64,000 nt of DNA from Streptomyces sp. NBC_01478 (GCF_036227225.1 NZ_CP109444.1:1612001-1676000); one strand, 5' to 3'; counted from the stretch's first letter, positions 41,639-52,716 are shown. The notes: generated by a model from the letters alone, not told the origin. A program made the numbers and translations.

Positions 41639-42112
41639 TCACCTGTCACACGGTTCCGGGACGCTCTGGATGTCCTCGTGCAGATGCACGACGAGCCAAT
41701 TGCCGTCGGAACGGGCACGTCGCAGGACCGCGGTGTTACGGGCCAACTCCGTCGGGGCCGCGCGGAATTCGACCCGGAGCCAGTAGCGGGCCACCGCCAA
41801 GTCCCCGAAGACGTCGACGACTTGGCCGTACGCGGTGAGGCCGGCCTCGGCGGGCCCGTCCTCGGGCAGCGGACGGGCGTCCCGGATTCGATTCAACTCC
41901 GTTCTGCCGCAGAGGAGTTCGGGGGTCGCCGAGTCCCAGATGGTGGCCTGGGGATCGAGGAAGGCGTCGATGCGCGCGCGGTCACCCGCGGTGTAGCCCT
42001 CGTACATGCCCGTGATCACCGTCCACACCGCGGCCAGGTCGGCGGGCGCGCCACCCGGGCGGGCACCGCCGTCGGCTGCGGGAGGGGCGGAACGGGGCGG
42101 TGGAGCGGGCAT
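41639..42112 (-). CDS. SnoaL/NTF2-like protein
   Basis: 157 residues. A Pro/Ala-rich N-terminus precedes an NTF2-like cone fold: VWTVITGMYEGYTAGDRARIDAFLDPQATIWDSA, then VVDVFGDLAVARYWLRVEF and NWLVVHLHED, as in SnoaL-like or DUF4440 ketosteroid-isomerase-type proteins. Function is not known; they range from isomerases to binding proteins. It follows the M24 peptidase by 32 bases on the same strand. Confidence 0.8.
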   Translation of the reverse strand: MPAPPPRSAPPAADGGARPGGAPADLAAVWTVITGMYEGYTAGDRARIDAFLDPQATIWDSATPELLCGRTELNRIRDARPLPEDGPAEAGLTAYGQVVDVFGDLAVARYWLRVEFRAAPTELARNTAVLRRARSDGNWLVVHLHEDIQSVPEPCDR

Positions 42113-42144
42113 GGGGCTTCCTTGGGTGGGGTGTTCGGGCCGGG

Positions 42145-43293
42145 TCAAGGGAGTACGACCAGGTCCCGGGGCGTGCGGTTGAGGCGCTCCCCGCCCTCTT
42201 CCGTGCAGATCACGATGTCCTCGATCCGCGCCCCGTACCGGCCGGGCAGATAGATGCCGGGTTCGACGGAGAAGGCCATGCCCGGCGCGAGCGGGAGCGG
42301 GTTGCCGGCCACGATGTAGGGCTCCTCGTGACTCTCCAGGCCGATGCCGTGTCCGGTGCGGTGGATGAAGTGCGGGCCGTGTCCGGCGTCGGTGATGAAG
42401 TCCCGCCCCACGGCGTCGAGTTCGGCGGCGGTGATGCCCGGTCGTACGGCGTCGGTCTGGGCACGTTGGGCGTTCAGCAGGACCTCGTGGAGCCGGCGGA
42501 ACTCGGCGGGCGGCTCGCCCACCGCGTACACCCGGGTGGAGTCGGAGCAGTAGCCGTCCAGGGTCGTACCGCCGATGTCGACCACCACGGGGTCGCCGGG
42601 CCGGATCGTGCGGTCGGACAGTTCGTGGTGCGGGCTGGCGCTGTTCGGGCCGGAGCCGACGATGACGAAGTCGACCCGGACGTGCCCCTCGGCGATGATC
42701 GCGTCCGCGATGTCCCGGCCTACCTCGCGTTCGGTACGGCCGGCCCGCAGCCACTCCCCCATGCGGGCGTGCACCCGGTCGATGGCGGCGCCGGCCCGGC
42801 GCAGGGCGGCCGCCTCCTGCGGGGTCTTGCGCATCCGCAGCCCGTTCAGCACCTCGCCGGCCAACTCCTGTTCGGCGCCCGGGAATACGGCACGGAAGGC
42901 GAGGACCTTCTCCGCCCACATGCGGTTGTCGACGCCGACGCGGGCGGTGCGGGCGGGCAGCCGGGCCGCGACGAGGGCGTAGGGGTCGTCGGTCTCGCCC
43001 CAGCCGGTGATCTCGATGCCCAGATCACCGGCCGGGGAGGCCCGGGCGGCGAGTTCCTCCAGGGCCGGGACGAGGAGGAAGGGGTCGCCGTCGGCGGGAA
43101 GCACCAGACAGGTCAGCCGTTCCAGCGGCTTGGCGTCGTAGCCGGTCAGGTACCGCAGGTCCGCGCCGGGCGAGATCAGCAGGGCGTCCAGACCGGCTCG
43201 GGCGGTGGCCTGTCGGGCGCGGTGGAGACGGTCGGCCGGGTACAGGTCCACGAGCGGTTCGGTGGGGTGGTGGGCGTGGTCGTCGTCGGGCAT
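42145..43293 (-). CDS. M24 metallopeptidase, Xaa-Pro type
   Basis: 382 residues with an N-terminal creatinase-like domain (ARAGLDALLISPGADLRYLTGYDA) and a C-terminal pita-bread domain. Metal ligands are visible: Asp pair in VVDIGGTTLDGYCSDSTR, His in HRTGHGIGLE, Glu in SVEPGIY and Glu in RIEDIVI. It should cleave X-Pro dipeptides or the N-terminal residue before Pro. ATG 43293 has GGAG upstream. It lies 104 bases behind the oligopeptide ABC operon and probably degrades imported peptides. Confidence 0.9.
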   Translation of the reverse strand: MPDDDHAHHPTEPLVDLYPADRLHRARQATARAGLDALLISPGADLRYLTGYDAKPLERLTCLVLPADGDPFLLVPALEELAARASPAGDLGIEITGWGETDDPYALVAARLPARTARVGVDNRMWAEKVLAFRAVFPGAEQELAGEVLNGLRMRKTPQEAAALRRAGAAIDRVHARMGEWLRAGRTEREVGRDIADAIIAEGHVRVDFVIVGSGPNSASPHHELSDRTIRPGDPVVVDIGGTTLDGYCSDSTRVYAVGEPPAEFRRLHEVLLNAQRAQTDAVRPGITAAELDAVGRDFITDAGHGPHFIHRTGHGIGLESHEEPYIVAGNPLPLAPGMAFSVEPGIYLPGRYGARIEDIVICTEEGGERLNRTPRDLVVLP

Positions 43294-43397
43294 CGGCTCT
43301 CCGTGAAGTGACAGGGGGATCAGGTGAGTTGCGCACCTCCCGGGCGAACCGTCCGGCCGGGAAGGGCGTCGCCCTCAGCCGGACCGTCCGGCCCGGC

Positions 43398-44344
<947 letters not shown>

Positions 44345-44348
<4 letters not shown>

Positions 44349-45130
44349 ACGGTGCTCCTTCCGGGGAGCGCGTCCAGGAGTTGACGGGTGTACTCGTGCT
44401 GCGGGTCCGTGAGGACCTGGCCGCGCGCTCCCGTCTCCACGACAAGCCCATGGCGCATCACGCTCACCTCGTCGGCTATCGCGGACATCACGCCCAGGTC
44501 GTGGGTGACCAGCAGGACGGCAAGGCCGAGGTCGTCGCAGAGGCCGCGCAGCAGGCGCAGTACTCCGGCCTGCACGGTGACGTCGAGGGCGGTGGTCGGT
44601 TCGTCGGCGATCAGCACCTTCGGTTCGCAGGCGAGCGCGATGGCGATCGCGATGCGCTGGCGCATGCCGCCGGAGAACTGGTGCGGGTAACGGCCCAGCG
44701 CATCACGGGGGTTGGGGATGCGGACCTGTGTCAGCAGCTCGACCGCCTTCTCCTTGGCCGTCTTGCGGTCGAGCTTCAGGTGGTGGCGCAGGTGGTCGGT
44801 GAGCTGGTGTCCGATGCTGAGCATGGGGTGCAGGCTGGTGGACGGGTCCTGGAACACCATGCTCACCGATCGACCGCGCAGCGCGGCCAGTTGACGGGCC
44901 GGCAGGGTCAGCAGGTCCGTGCCCTCCAGCTCGATCCGGCCGCCGGTGCGGGCGCCGGGCGGCAGCAGGCCGAGGGTGGCGAGACCGGTCATGGTCTTGC
45001 CCGAGCCGCTCTCCCCCGCGAGCCCGTGGATCCGGCCGGGCTCCAGGGCGAGGTCGACCCCGCCGAGGATGCGGGCGCCGCCCAGGTCGAGGGTGAGGCC
45101 GCTGATCTCCAGCACGTTGCCGGCGGTCAT
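44345..45130 (-). CDS. Oligopeptide ABC transporter ATPase (OppD/DppD type)
   Basis: 261 residues: Walker A GESGSGKTMT, VSMVFQDPSTSLHPML, FSGGMRQRIAIAIAL, Walker B VLIADEPTTALD, H-loop VTHDLGV. The C-terminus ends after DPQHEYTRQLLDALPG, so the Cys-rich oligopeptide tail is shorter than in its partner. It pairs with the ATPase at 43398 and overlaps the permease gene (start/stop overlap). Confidence 0.92.
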
Positions 45131-46017
45131 CCGACACGCTCCTTCTCCGCGCCGATGGTCCGGGCCGTGCCCGGGTCGAGGGCGTCTCGCAGCGTGTCGC
45201 CGAGGAAGTTGAAGGCGAGGACGACAGTGAGGATGGCCAGGCCCGGGAAGACCCCGATCCACCACTTGTCGAACTGCTGGGTGCCGTCCGCGACCATCGC
45301 GCCCCACTCCGCCGTCGGCGGCTTGGCACCGAGCCCGAGGAAGGACAGCCCGGACAGCAGCAGGGTCGCGGTGCCGATGTCGAGGGTGGCCAGGACCAGC
45401 AGCGGGCCGAGCACGTTGGGCAGGATGTCGACCCGCAGCGACCGCCAGGCGGAGAAGCCCAACAGCCGTCCGCTGAGCACGAATTCACGGTTCCTGAGGC
45501 CCATGACCAGCCCCCGGGTGACGCGGGCGTACGACGGCCAGGACACGACCAGGACGGCCAGGACCGCGTTCTGCAGGCTGGCGCCGAGGGCGGCGGCGAC
45601 CACCATCGCCAGGATGACGGTGGGGAAGGCGAACACCAGGTCCGCGATCCGCATCACGGTCTCGTCCACCCACCGTCCGAAGAACCCGGCGCAGGCCCCG
45701 AGGACTCCGCCGACCAGCAGCGACATGGCCACCAGCAGCAGGGCGAGGGGGATGGAGACGCGGGCGCCGTACAGGACGCGGCTCAGCACGTCCCGGCCCA
45801 GTTCGTCCGTGCCGAACCAGTGTCCGGCGCCGGGGGCGGCCAGCCGGGGCAGGTTCTGCGCGAGGGGGTCGTGCGGGGCGAGCAGCGGGGCGGCGAGCAC
45901 GATGACCAGCCAGAACACCGCGACCAGACCGCCGGTCACCGCGAGCGGGCGACGCCAGGCGGGTGGCAGCCGTCGTAGCAGACCGCGTTTCGTCGCGCTC
46001 TGGGGACCGCGTTTCAC
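45127..46017 (-). CDS. Oligopeptide ABC transporter permease (DppC type)
   Basis: 296 residues. DppC-like N-terminal hydrophilic part and PHDPLAQNL, then six spans with GTDELGRDVLSRVLYGARVSI and the EAA loop (AARG-like GLRNREFVLSGRLLGFSAW) and LSFLGLGAKPPTAEWG, all typical of oligopeptide/dipeptide permease C. GTG 46017 overlaps the DppB-type stop (GTGA). Confidence 0.92.
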   Translation of the reverse strand: MKRGPQSATKRGLLRRLPPAWRRPLAVTGGLVAVFWLVIVLAAPLLAPHDPLAQNLPRLAAPGAGHWFGTDELGRDVLSRVLYGARVSIPLALLLVAMSLLVGGVLGACAGFFGRWVDETVMRIADLVFAFPTVILAMVVAAALGASLQNAVLAVLVVSWPSYARVTRGLVMGLRNREFVLSGRLLGFSAWRSLRVDILPNVLGPLLVLATLDIGTATLLLSGLSFLGLGAKPPTAEWGAMVADGTQQFDKWWIGVFPGLAILTVVLAFNFLGDTLRDALDPGTARTIGAEKERVG

Positions 46018-47111
46018 TGCACCCTCACCCTCGGGTCGATCACGCCGTACAAGACGTCCACGGCGAGGTTGACGGTCAGGTACACCAGGCCGACGACCAG
46101 GCCGACGCCCATCACGGCGGGCAGGTCGAGGGTGGTGGCGCTGCGGTAGGCGTAGGCGCCCAGGCCCGGCCAGGCGAAGATCGACTCGACCAGGACGGTG
46201 CCGGAGAGCAGCGCGCCGAAGGCCAGTCCGGCGACCGTGATGACGGGGACGAGGGCTGCCCGGAGCACGTACTGGAAGAGGACCGTGCGACCGGGGAGGC
46301 CCTTGGCCCGGGCCGCCCTGACGTAGTCCTGGTTGAGCACCTCCAGTACGGCGGAGCGGGTGAAGCGGGTGAGGAGGCCGACGGTGTAGGCCGTCAACAC
46401 CAGTGCGGGGAGGGCGAGATGGCCCACCGCGCTCCAGAACACCGGCCACTGTCCGGCGAGTGCCGCGTCGACCGTGTAGAGGCCGGTGACGTGCGGGGGC
46501 GCGGTCATGCCGGGGTCGAGGCGGCCGCTGCCCGGGGCCCAGCCAAGGCGGTAGAAGAAGAGGTAGAAGGCGAGCAGCGCCAGCCAGAAGGTCGGCACCG
46601 AGACTCCCAACAGGCTGACTACACGCAGGAGTTGGTCGGTGAGGCGGTCCCGGCGCAGGGCCGCCACGACACCGAAGGCCACACCCACGACCAGGGAGAC
46701 CACGATCGCGGCGCCGGCGAGTTCGAGGGTGGCGGGGACGGCGGTGGACAGGTCGGTGAGGACCGACTGGTGGCTCTGCTGGGACTCGCCGAGGTCGCCG
46801 TGGAGGAGGTTGCCGAGGTAGGTGACGTACTGGACCGGCAGGGGCTTGTCGAGGCCGTAGTGGTGGCGGAACTGGGCGACGATCGCCGGGTCGCCGATCG
46901 CCCGCTGGCCGAGGTTGGCCGCCGCCGGGTCGCCCGGGACCAGGTTGGTGAGGACGAACGTCACCAGGGTCACGCCGAGGGCGAGCAGGACGGCGGTGGC
47001 GGTACGGCGGAGCAGGAAACGGGCGAGGGGGTGGCGGGCGAGGAGACGGCGGCGGACGGGAGGCCGTCCGCCCTCGCCCGCTCCCTTACTTGGCACCCAG
47101 CGCGGCGACAT
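46014..47111 (-). CDS. Oligopeptide ABC transporter permease (DppB type)
   Basis: 365 residues. Landmarks are LARFLLRRTATAVLLALGVTLVTFVLTNLVPGDP in part, YGLDKPLPVQYVTYLGNLLHGDLG, the EAA loop QDYVRAARAKGLPGRTVLFQYVLRAALVP and the C-terminal VESIFAWPGLGAYAYRSA. ATG 47111 lies inside the end of the binding-protein gene (26-base overlap); a GTG at 47096 would shorten it by five residues. Paired with the DppC-type permease. Confidence 0.9.
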   Translation of the reverse strand: MSPRWVPSKGAGEGGRPPVRRRLLARHPLARFLLRRTATAVLLALGVTLVTFVLTNLVPGDPAAANLGQRAIGDPAIVAQFRHHYGLDKPLPVQYVTYLGNLLHGDLGESQQSHQSVLTDLSTAVPATLELAGAAIVVSLVVGVAFGVVAALRRDRLTDQLLRVVSLLGVSVPTFWLALLAFYLFFYRLGWAPGSGRLDPGMTAPPHVTGLYTVDAALAGQWPVFWSAVGHLALPALVLTAYTVGLLTRFTRSAVLEVLNQDYVRAARAKGLPGRTVLFQYVLRAALVPVITVAGLAFGALLSGTVLVESIFAWPGLGAYAYRSATTLDLPAVMGVGLVVGLVYLTVNLAVDVLYGVIDPRVRVQ

Positions 47112-48672
47112 CGATCGTCCACACGGGGTTGTAGGCGATGCCGGTCACCGACGCGGCGGAGACGGTGTTGCGGCTGGGCTGCATGAGCGGGATGAAGGGG
47201 CCGGAGGCGTTCATGCGGGTCTGGATCTGCTCGTAGAGCGTCTTGCGGGTGTCGTCGCCGATCGTCGTCGCCGCCTTGTCGCCGAGCGCGGTGAGGGTCG
47301 GGTCGGCGCCGGCCTTCCAGCCCGCGCGCAGGCCGACGAGCTCGCCGGGCAGGAAGGTCAGGTAGTCGCTGGGGTCCGGGTAGTCCGGGCCCCAGTACCA
47401 GAGGCCCAACTGCTCTTTGCCGTTGCGGTAGTTGTCGAGTTCGGTGGTGGTCGGCGCGGGGGCGAGCGTGACGGTGATGCCGACCTCCTTCAACTGGGCC
47501 TGGACCCGTTCGGCGAGGGTCTGCAGGGACAGTCCGTCGACGGTCAGGTCACTGGCGTAGCCGAGGGTCACGGAAGGCTTGGCGATACCGCTCGCCTTGA
47601 GCGCCGCCTTCGCCCCGGCCAGGTCGCGGCCGGCGGCCTGTGCGGCGGGCAGCGCGCCGAGGAAGGTCGAGGGGATGATCCCGGCGGGCTGGACGGAGCC
47701 GGTGCCGGCGAGCGAGAGCAGGCTCTTGTAGTCGATGCCCTTGCGTACGGCCTCGGCGAACTTGGCGTTGGCCGTCGTACTGCTGACCTTGGTGTCCCGG
47801 TTGAGCAGCAGGAAGATCACGTCGGAGGACGCCCCGCTGTCCACCTTGAGGCCCCCTCCCAGGCCGCTGACCTGGTCGGAGGTGAGGTCGAGGGCTATCT
47901 GGCTGTCGCCGCGCTGGACGTTCAGCTTCTGGGTGGGGGCCTGGACGTTGCGGAGAACGATCTTGTCGTAGGTCGGCTTGTCGGAGCCGGTGTACTTGGG
48001 GTTCTTCGTCAGCACGACCTGGGTGTTCGTGTTGAACGAGGTGATCGTGTACGGGCCGGAGCCTGCCGACGTGGTGTTGAGGTACTTCTCCGCCGCGTCC
48101 GTCGCGGTCGCCGAGCCGCCGTGGGCCTGGACCGTCTTCGCGCTGAGGATGCCGAGGGCGGGGTTGGGGAGGATGAACGGCAGCGCGGGGTTCGCCTTCT
48201 TCGACACCAGGGTGACGGTGGAGGCGTCGGTCTTGGTGACCGTGACACCGTCCAGGAGGAACGACGGGTTGCCCTTGAGCGCGATCACCCGGTTCAGCGA
48301 GAAGACGACGTCGTCGGCGGTGACCGCGCTGCCGTCCGCGAACTTCGCGCCCGCACGCAGATGCAGCGTGAGTGTCTTGCCGTCCGCCGACTGCTCGTAC
48401 GAGGAGGCCAGGCCGGGCACCGGCTTGGTGACGTCGGAGCCCTTGAAGGACAGCAGCGTCTCGTACAGCGCCTTGTCCACGATCTGCCCGGTCGGCTCGA
48501 ACTCACGGCCCGGGTCGGCGGTCTTCAGGTTGAACGACGTGTCGACGACCAGGGTCTTGCCGGCCGCCGAGCCGGTGGCGCCCGTACCGCCGGAGCACGC
48601 GCTCAGGGCGAGCGCCGCGACCGCGACGAGCGGGAGTGCCACCGGGTACGACCCGGCACTGAATCTGGGCAT
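47086..48672 (-). CDS. Peptide-binding lipoprotein (SBP family 5)
   Basis: 528 residues. A signal peptide with lipobox LSAC (Cys near 26, in ALALSACSGG) is followed by the family 5 fold: GQIVDKALYETLL, GLASSYEQSADGKTLTLHLRAGAKFADG, TADDVVFSLNRV, SGPYTI and LLLNRDTKVSS. It captures oligopeptides outside the membrane for the downstream permease/ATPase set. ATG 48672 has GGAGGCACGC upstream and is favoured over an in-frame ATG at 48690. Confidence 0.92.
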   Translation of the reverse strand: MPRFSAGSYPVALPLVAVAALALSACSGGTGATGSAAGKTLVVDTSFNLKTADPGREFEPTGQIVDKALYETLLSFKGSDVTKPVPGLASSYEQSADGKTLTLHLRAGAKFADGSAVTADDVVFSLNRVIALKGNPSFLLDGVTVTKTDASTVTLVSKKANPALPFILPNPALGILSAKTVQAHGGSATATDAAEKYLNTTSAGSGPYTITSFNTNTQVVLTKNPKYTGSDKPTYDKIVLRNVQAPTQKLNVQRGDSQIALDLTSDQVSGLGGGLKVDSGASSDVIFLLLNRDTKVSSTTANAKFAEAVRKGIDYKSLLSLAGTGSVQPAGIIPSTFLGALPAAQAAGRDLAGAKAALKASGIAKPSVTLGYASDLTVDGLSLQTLAERVQAQLKEVGITVTLAPAPTTTELDNYRNGKEQLGLWYWGPDYPDPSDYLTFLPGELVGLRAGWKAGADPTLTALGDKAATTIGDDTRKTLYEQIQTRMNASGPFIPLMQPSRNTVSAASVTGIAYNPVWTIDVAALGAK

Positions 48673-48769
48673 GCGTGCCTCCGTGGGCAAGACAGAGCGG
48701 GGCGGAGCGGAAGAAGGCCGTGCGGGAACGGGCGGACACCGGGAGGGAGCCTGGACGATTCGCCGTTAG

Positions 48770-48787
48770 GGTTGGCTGAAACTAACC
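48770..48787. promoter_or_regulatory. Candidate Lrp/AsnC site in the divergent promoter
   Basis: GGTTGGCTGAAACTAACC: imperfect dyad with GGTT/AACC ends, lying between the divergent Lrp gene and the peptide ABC operon. Lrp-family sites are degenerate, so this is tentative. Confidence 0.35.
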
Positions 48788-48843
48788 AGGACTCTCGGCG
48801 GACGGGACCAGCACGAGACGAAATGCAACGGAGAGGCGCGAAC

Positions 48844-49491
48844 ATGGAAGATCTGTCGACCCCGGAGACCCCGGGCGAGCGCCGCTCTGGACGGATCGGC
48901 ATCGGTCTTGCCCTGGATTCGGTGCATTTCAAGATCCTCGACGTGCTGCGCACCCAGGGCCGTATCTCCGTCGCGGCCCTCGCGGAGCGCGTCGGCGTCT
49001 CCCGCGCGAACGCCTACACCCGTCTCGAAGCGCTCCGCGCCGACGGCGTGATCAACGGCTTCAGCGCCCGCGTCGACCACAACCGGGTCGGGCTGGAGAT
49101 CTGCGCGCTGATCTTCGTCACGGTCCGCCAGGAGCTGTGGAAGCAGTTCCGCACGGCGCTGGCCCAGATGCCGGAGGTGGAGTACTGCGCCGTCACCACC
49201 GGCGAGCACGACGCCATGATCCAGATCCGGGTGGCCGACGTCACCGCCGTGCACCGCCTGGTCACCGACCGGCTGTCCACGATTCCTGCGGTCCGCGCGA
49301 CCGAGACCGTGATCATCCTCGACGAGGTACTCCGCCGCCCCTACGTCCTGCCGACCGCCTCGCGCTCCACCGAATCCGCGACCGGAACCTCCCAAGACGC
49401 CCCCGGAACAAACCAGTTCGGCATGACCCGCTTCATCCGCGCCGCCGAGGGACGGGCCGATCTGCAACGGACGTCCGAGCCGGAGGACTGA
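48844..49491 (+). CDS. Lrp/AsnC-family transcriptional regulator
   Basis: 215 residues. The N-terminal HTH (LDSVHFKILDVLRTQGRISVAALAERVGVSRANAYTRLEALRADGVI in part) is followed by the RAM ligand-binding domain (ICALIFVTVRQ, VEYCAVTTGEHDAMIQIRV, VRATETVIILDEVLRRPYVLP). The C-terminal tail is longer than usual and polar. ATG 48844 follows GGAGAGG. Divergent from the peptide ABC operon, so it probably controls it in response to an amino acid. Confidence 0.9.
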   Translation: MEDLSTPETPGERRSGRIGIGLALDSVHFKILDVLRTQGRISVAALAERVGVSRANAYTRLEALRADGVINGFSARVDHNRVGLEICALIFVTVRQELWKQFRTALAQMPEVEYCAVTTGEHDAMIQIRVADVTAVHRLVTDRLSTIPAVRATETVIILDEVLRRPYVLPTASRSTESATGTSQDAPGTNQFGMTRFIRAAEGRADLQRTSEPED

Positions 49492-49632
49492 CGGGCACCG
49501 GAGGGGCGGAAGGCCGACCAGGCAGCGTGACAAGCCCGCTTCGACATCAGCCGGAGCCGCCCCCACCCGGACCGTTGTCAGTGCCGACTGGAAGGATCGC
49601 AGCACAAGTCGGCCGAGGTGAGGGTGGGATCA

Positions 49633-50157
49633 ATGAAGGTGCTGGTCAGTGGTGAGGTCCATGTCGACTACGGACAGGTCTTCGTGGAGAGCGGCGGGGA
49701 CGAATGCGACCTGTACGACGCCTTCGCCGGGCAGGAAGGTGTCGGGCTCTGCGGGGCCGGGACGGACGGGACACTGTTACTGCTGACCGGCCTGCGCATC
49801 GGCGGTGTCCGCTTCACCGTCGAGCTGCACGACAGCCCGCCTGCACTGGACGAGACCTGGGAGGAGATCGTCGAGGTCCCCTTCCGGCCGGTGTCACAGG
49901 AGACGAAGCTGCGGCAGTGGAACGGAAAAGCCTCGTGGGAGTTGGGCCTGGAGGAGCGCGACCACCGCGTGCGGTACTCCGCCACCGGCATGGACGACGG
50001 CCTGCGCAAGAACGTCCGGGAGGACGACGAGCCCCGGACCGGCGACCGGTATCTGCTGCAGTTCTGGCCCGCCTCGCCCGAACCGGCCCGGGTGCTCAAA
50101 CAGACCGGCACAGCCGCCGCGAACTCGCACGCCTTCGCCACTTCGCCCGTGGGTTGA
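49633..50157 (+). CDS. Hypothetical protein
   Basis: 174 residues. No domain was recognised. It begins MKVLVSGEVHVDYGQ, has two short beta-rich stretches (GTLLLLTGLRIGGVRFTVELHD) and a charged middle (ETWEEIVEVPFRPVSQETKLRQWNG), then DRYLLQFWPASPEP. No signal peptide or membrane span. GTGGGATCA lies before ATG 49633. Composition and codon use match the neighbours, so it is likely a real cytoplasmic protein, possibly an immunity- or regulatory-type small protein; function unknown. Confidence 0.65.
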   Translation: MKVLVSGEVHVDYGQVFVESGGDECDLYDAFAGQEGVGLCGAGTDGTLLLLTGLRIGGVRFTVELHDSPPALDETWEEIVEVPFRPVSQETKLRQWNGKASWELGLEERDHRVRYSATGMDDGLRKNVREDDEPRTGDRYLLQFWPASPEPARVLKQTGTAAANSHAFATSPVG

Positions 50158-50627
50158 CCATCCGAACGGACCGGGTGCCGGTCTCGGAGAGGGCGTCGGA
50201 TGTCCGGTCGCGCGGACGCCCTCTCACAAGCCGAGCGACACGGGCCCGGCCGGGACCCCTTCTGGTGCGCACGAGGAAACAGTCGTTGATCACCCCGTCG
50301 TGTCCCGCCGCATGGCCGGACGCCGTGGCTTCCTGGTGCCACACGTGAGGCGCATCGGCGTCGACGACGAGGCCCACCTCTTCGCGCAGTTCACGACGCA
50401 GAGCGTCGAGCGGCGCCTCGTCGTGTTCGCTGCCGCCGCCCGGACGACGCAGATTCACCGGAGCATGCTGGCACCCCGGAGCCTGTCTCCGGGCGGCGGG
50501 CCCGGATCGACCGGAGTCGCGGCGACACGCTCAGGATCCGCTGTGCCCACGGAACCTCGTCGGCCCGACGCGCGGTCGCCCTCGGGCCCGGGGCGTTGTC
50601 AGTGGTGGCAGGCAGGATGAGAGTCAT
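50158..50627 (-). pseudogene. Decayed NUDIX hydrolase gene
   Basis: A frame here contains an intact Nudix box ([22 protein letters not shown]: Gly-x5-Glu-x7-Arg-Glu-x2-Glu-Glu-x-Gly) and, further on, [15 protein letters not shown], which is a typical second Nudix strand. But the box frame has no proper N-terminal beta strands (it opens at a weak GTG just before the box, with a stop codon upstream), and after FLVRTRR the sequence turns into Arg-rich noise. A plausible N-terminal start, [14 protein letters not shown], lies in a different frame at 50627. At least two frameshifts are therefore needed. I call it a remnant; the first frameshift could be a sequencing error. Confidence 0.5.
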
Positions 50628-52716
50628 GACAACTCCTGGAGCTGTGATCGTGGATGCCGCCGCCTACGCGCAGGCGGTCGAGGACGCGGTGAAGGCGTCG
50701 GCCGCCTATTACGCCGCCGGCACCTCCGCGCTGGACGACGACTCCTACGACCGGCTGGTGCGCGGCATCGCAGCGTGGGAGGCCGAGAATCCCGACCAGG
50801 TGCTGCCCGACTCCCCGACCGGGAAGGTGGCCGGCGGCGCGGTCGAGGGCGATGTCCCGCACACGGTGGCGATGCTGAGTCTGGACAACGTGTTCTCGCC
50901 GGAGGAGTTCACCGCCTGGACCGCCTCGCTGGCCCGAAGAATCGACCACGAGGTCACGCGGTTCAGCGTGGAGCCGAAGCTGGACGGCCTGGCGATCGCG
51001 GCCCGCTACACGCGCGGCCGACTCACCCGGCTCATCACCCGTGGCGACGGCACGGCCGGCGAGGACGTCACGCACGCGATCGGCACCATCGAGGGCCTGC
51101 CGCAGGAGCTGGCCGAGCCGGTCACCGTCGAGGTGCGCGGCGAAGTCCTCATGACCACCGCCCAGTTCGAGCACGGCAACGAGGTCCGCACCGCGCACGG
51201 CGGACAGCCGTTCGCCAACCCGCGCGGTGCGTCGGCGGGCACCCTGCGCGCCAAGGAGCGCGCCTACACGGTGCCGATGACGTTCTTCGGCTACGGCCTG
51301 ATCCCCGTCGCCGACACCGAGCCCGATCTCGCGGCCCGCCTCGCCGAGCTGGCCCACAGCGACCTCATGAACCAGGCCGCCGCCTACGGGGTCAACACCA
51401 CCGCGACCACCGCCGTGCCCGGCATCACCGCCGACACCGTCGAGCAGGTGCTCGTCCGGGTTCAGGAGATCGCCGCGCTCCGGGCCCAACTGCCGTTCGG
51501 GATCGACGGGATCGTCATCAAGGCCGACCTCGCCGCCGACCAGCGGGCCGCCGGGTCGGGCTCGCGCGCACCGCGCTGGGCGATCGCCTACAAACTCCCC
51601 GCCGTCGAGAAGATCACCCGGCTGCTGGAGGTGGAGTGGAACGTGGGCCGCACCGGCATCATCGCCCCGCGCGCCGTCCTGGAGCCGGTCGAGATCGACG
51701 GCGCCACGATCACCTACGCCACCCTGCACAACCCGGGGGACATCACCCGCCGCGATCTGCGCCTGGGCGACCACGTCATGGTGCACCGGGCGGGTGACGT
51801 GATCCCCCGTATCGAAGCCCCGGTCGCGCATCTGCGCACCGGTGACGAACAGCCCATCGTGTTCCCCGAGGTGTGCCCGCGGTGCGGCTCCGGCATCGAC
51901 ACCAGCGAGCTGCGCTGGCGCTGCGAACAGGGCCGCAACTGCCACCTGGTCGCCGCCCTCTCGTACGCGGCCGGCCGTGACCAGCTCGACATCGAGGGGC
52001 TGGGCCACACCCGTGTCGTCCAGCTCGTCGACGCCGGGCTGGTCGCCGATCTCGCCGACCTGTTCGCCCTGACCCGCGAGCAGCTCCTGGGCCTGGAGCG
52101 GATGGGCGAGACCAGCACCGACAACCTCCTCGCCGCGATCGTCACCGCCAAGGGCCAGCCGCTGTCACGGGTGCTGTGCGCGCTCGGGGTGCGCGGCACC
52201 GGTCGCTCCATGTCCCGCCGTATCGCCCGGTACTTCGCGACCATGGACATCATCCGGGCCGCCGACGCGGAGGCGATGCAGCGGGTCGAGGGCATCGGCA
52301 CCGAGAAAGCCCCCTCGATCGTCGCCGAACTGGCCGAACTCGCCCCGCTCATCGACAGACTCGCCGCCGCCGGGGTCAACATGACCGAGCCCGGCGCGAC
52401 CCCGCCCGACCTCACGACGGATGACGCGGCTGCCGACGGTACGGAAGCCGCGGATACGGCCGACGGGCCGCTGGCCGGGATGACGGTGGTCGTCACCGGT
52501 GCGATGACCGGCCCCCTGGAGAAGCTCAGCCGCAACCAGATGAACGAACTCGTCGAGCGCGCCGGTGGCCGTTCCTCCTCCAGCGTCTCCAAGAAGACCA
52601 CCCTGGTCGTGGCCGGTGAGAACGCGGGGTCGAAGCGCGCCAAGGCCGAGACCCTCGGTATCCGCCTCGCCACCCCCGACGAGTTCGCGGCCCTGATCGC
52701 CGACTACCTCGACTGA
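50626..52716 (+). CDS. ligA: NAD-dependent DNA ligase
   Basis: 696 residues. Landmarks are [12 protein letters not shown] (NAD-binding Ia domain), [21 protein letters not shown] (Lys118, adenylated), [74 protein letters not shown] (OB fold), a Cys4 zinc finger CPRCGSGI to GRNCHL, helix-hairpin-helix repeats and a C-terminal BRCT ([12 protein letters not shown]). All catalytic motifs look intact. Some motifs differ slightly from the usual housekeeping LigA (PRGASAG in place of PRNAAAG), so this may be a second, accessory ligase. ATG 50626 follows GGATGAGAG. Confidence 0.9.
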   Translation: MTTPGAVIVDAAAYAQAVEDAVKASAAYYAAGTSALDDDSYDRLVRGIAAWEAENPDQVLPDSPTGKVAGGAVEGDVPHTVAMLSLDNVFSPEEFTAWTASLARRIDHEVTRFSVEPKLDGLAIAARYTRGRLTRLITRGDGTAGEDVTHAIGTIEGLPQELAEPVTVEVRGEVLMTTAQFEHGNEVRTAHGGQPFANPRGASAGTLRAKERAYTVPMTFFGYGLIPVADTEPDLAARLAELAHSDLMNQAAAYGVNTTATTAVPGITADTVEQVLVRVQEIAALRAQLPFGIDGIVIKADLAADQRAAGSGSRAPRWAIAYKLPAVEKITRLLEVEWNVGRTGIIAPRAVLEPVEIDGATITYATLHNPGDITRRDLRLGDHVMVHRAGDVIPRIEAPVAHLRTGDEQPIVFPEVCPRCGSGIDTSELRWRCEQGRNCHLVAALSYAAGRDQLDIEGLGHTRVVQLVDAGLVADLADLFALTREQLLGLERMGETSTDNLLAAIVTAKGQPLSRVLCALGVRGTGRSMSRRIARYFATMDIIRAADAEAMQRVEGIGTEKAPSIVAELAELAPLIDRLAAAGVNMTEPGATPPDLTTDDAAADGTEAADTADGPLAGMTVVVTGAMTGPLEKLSRNQMNELVERAGGRSSSSVSKKTTLVVAGENAGSKRAKAETLGIRLATPDEFAALIADYLD

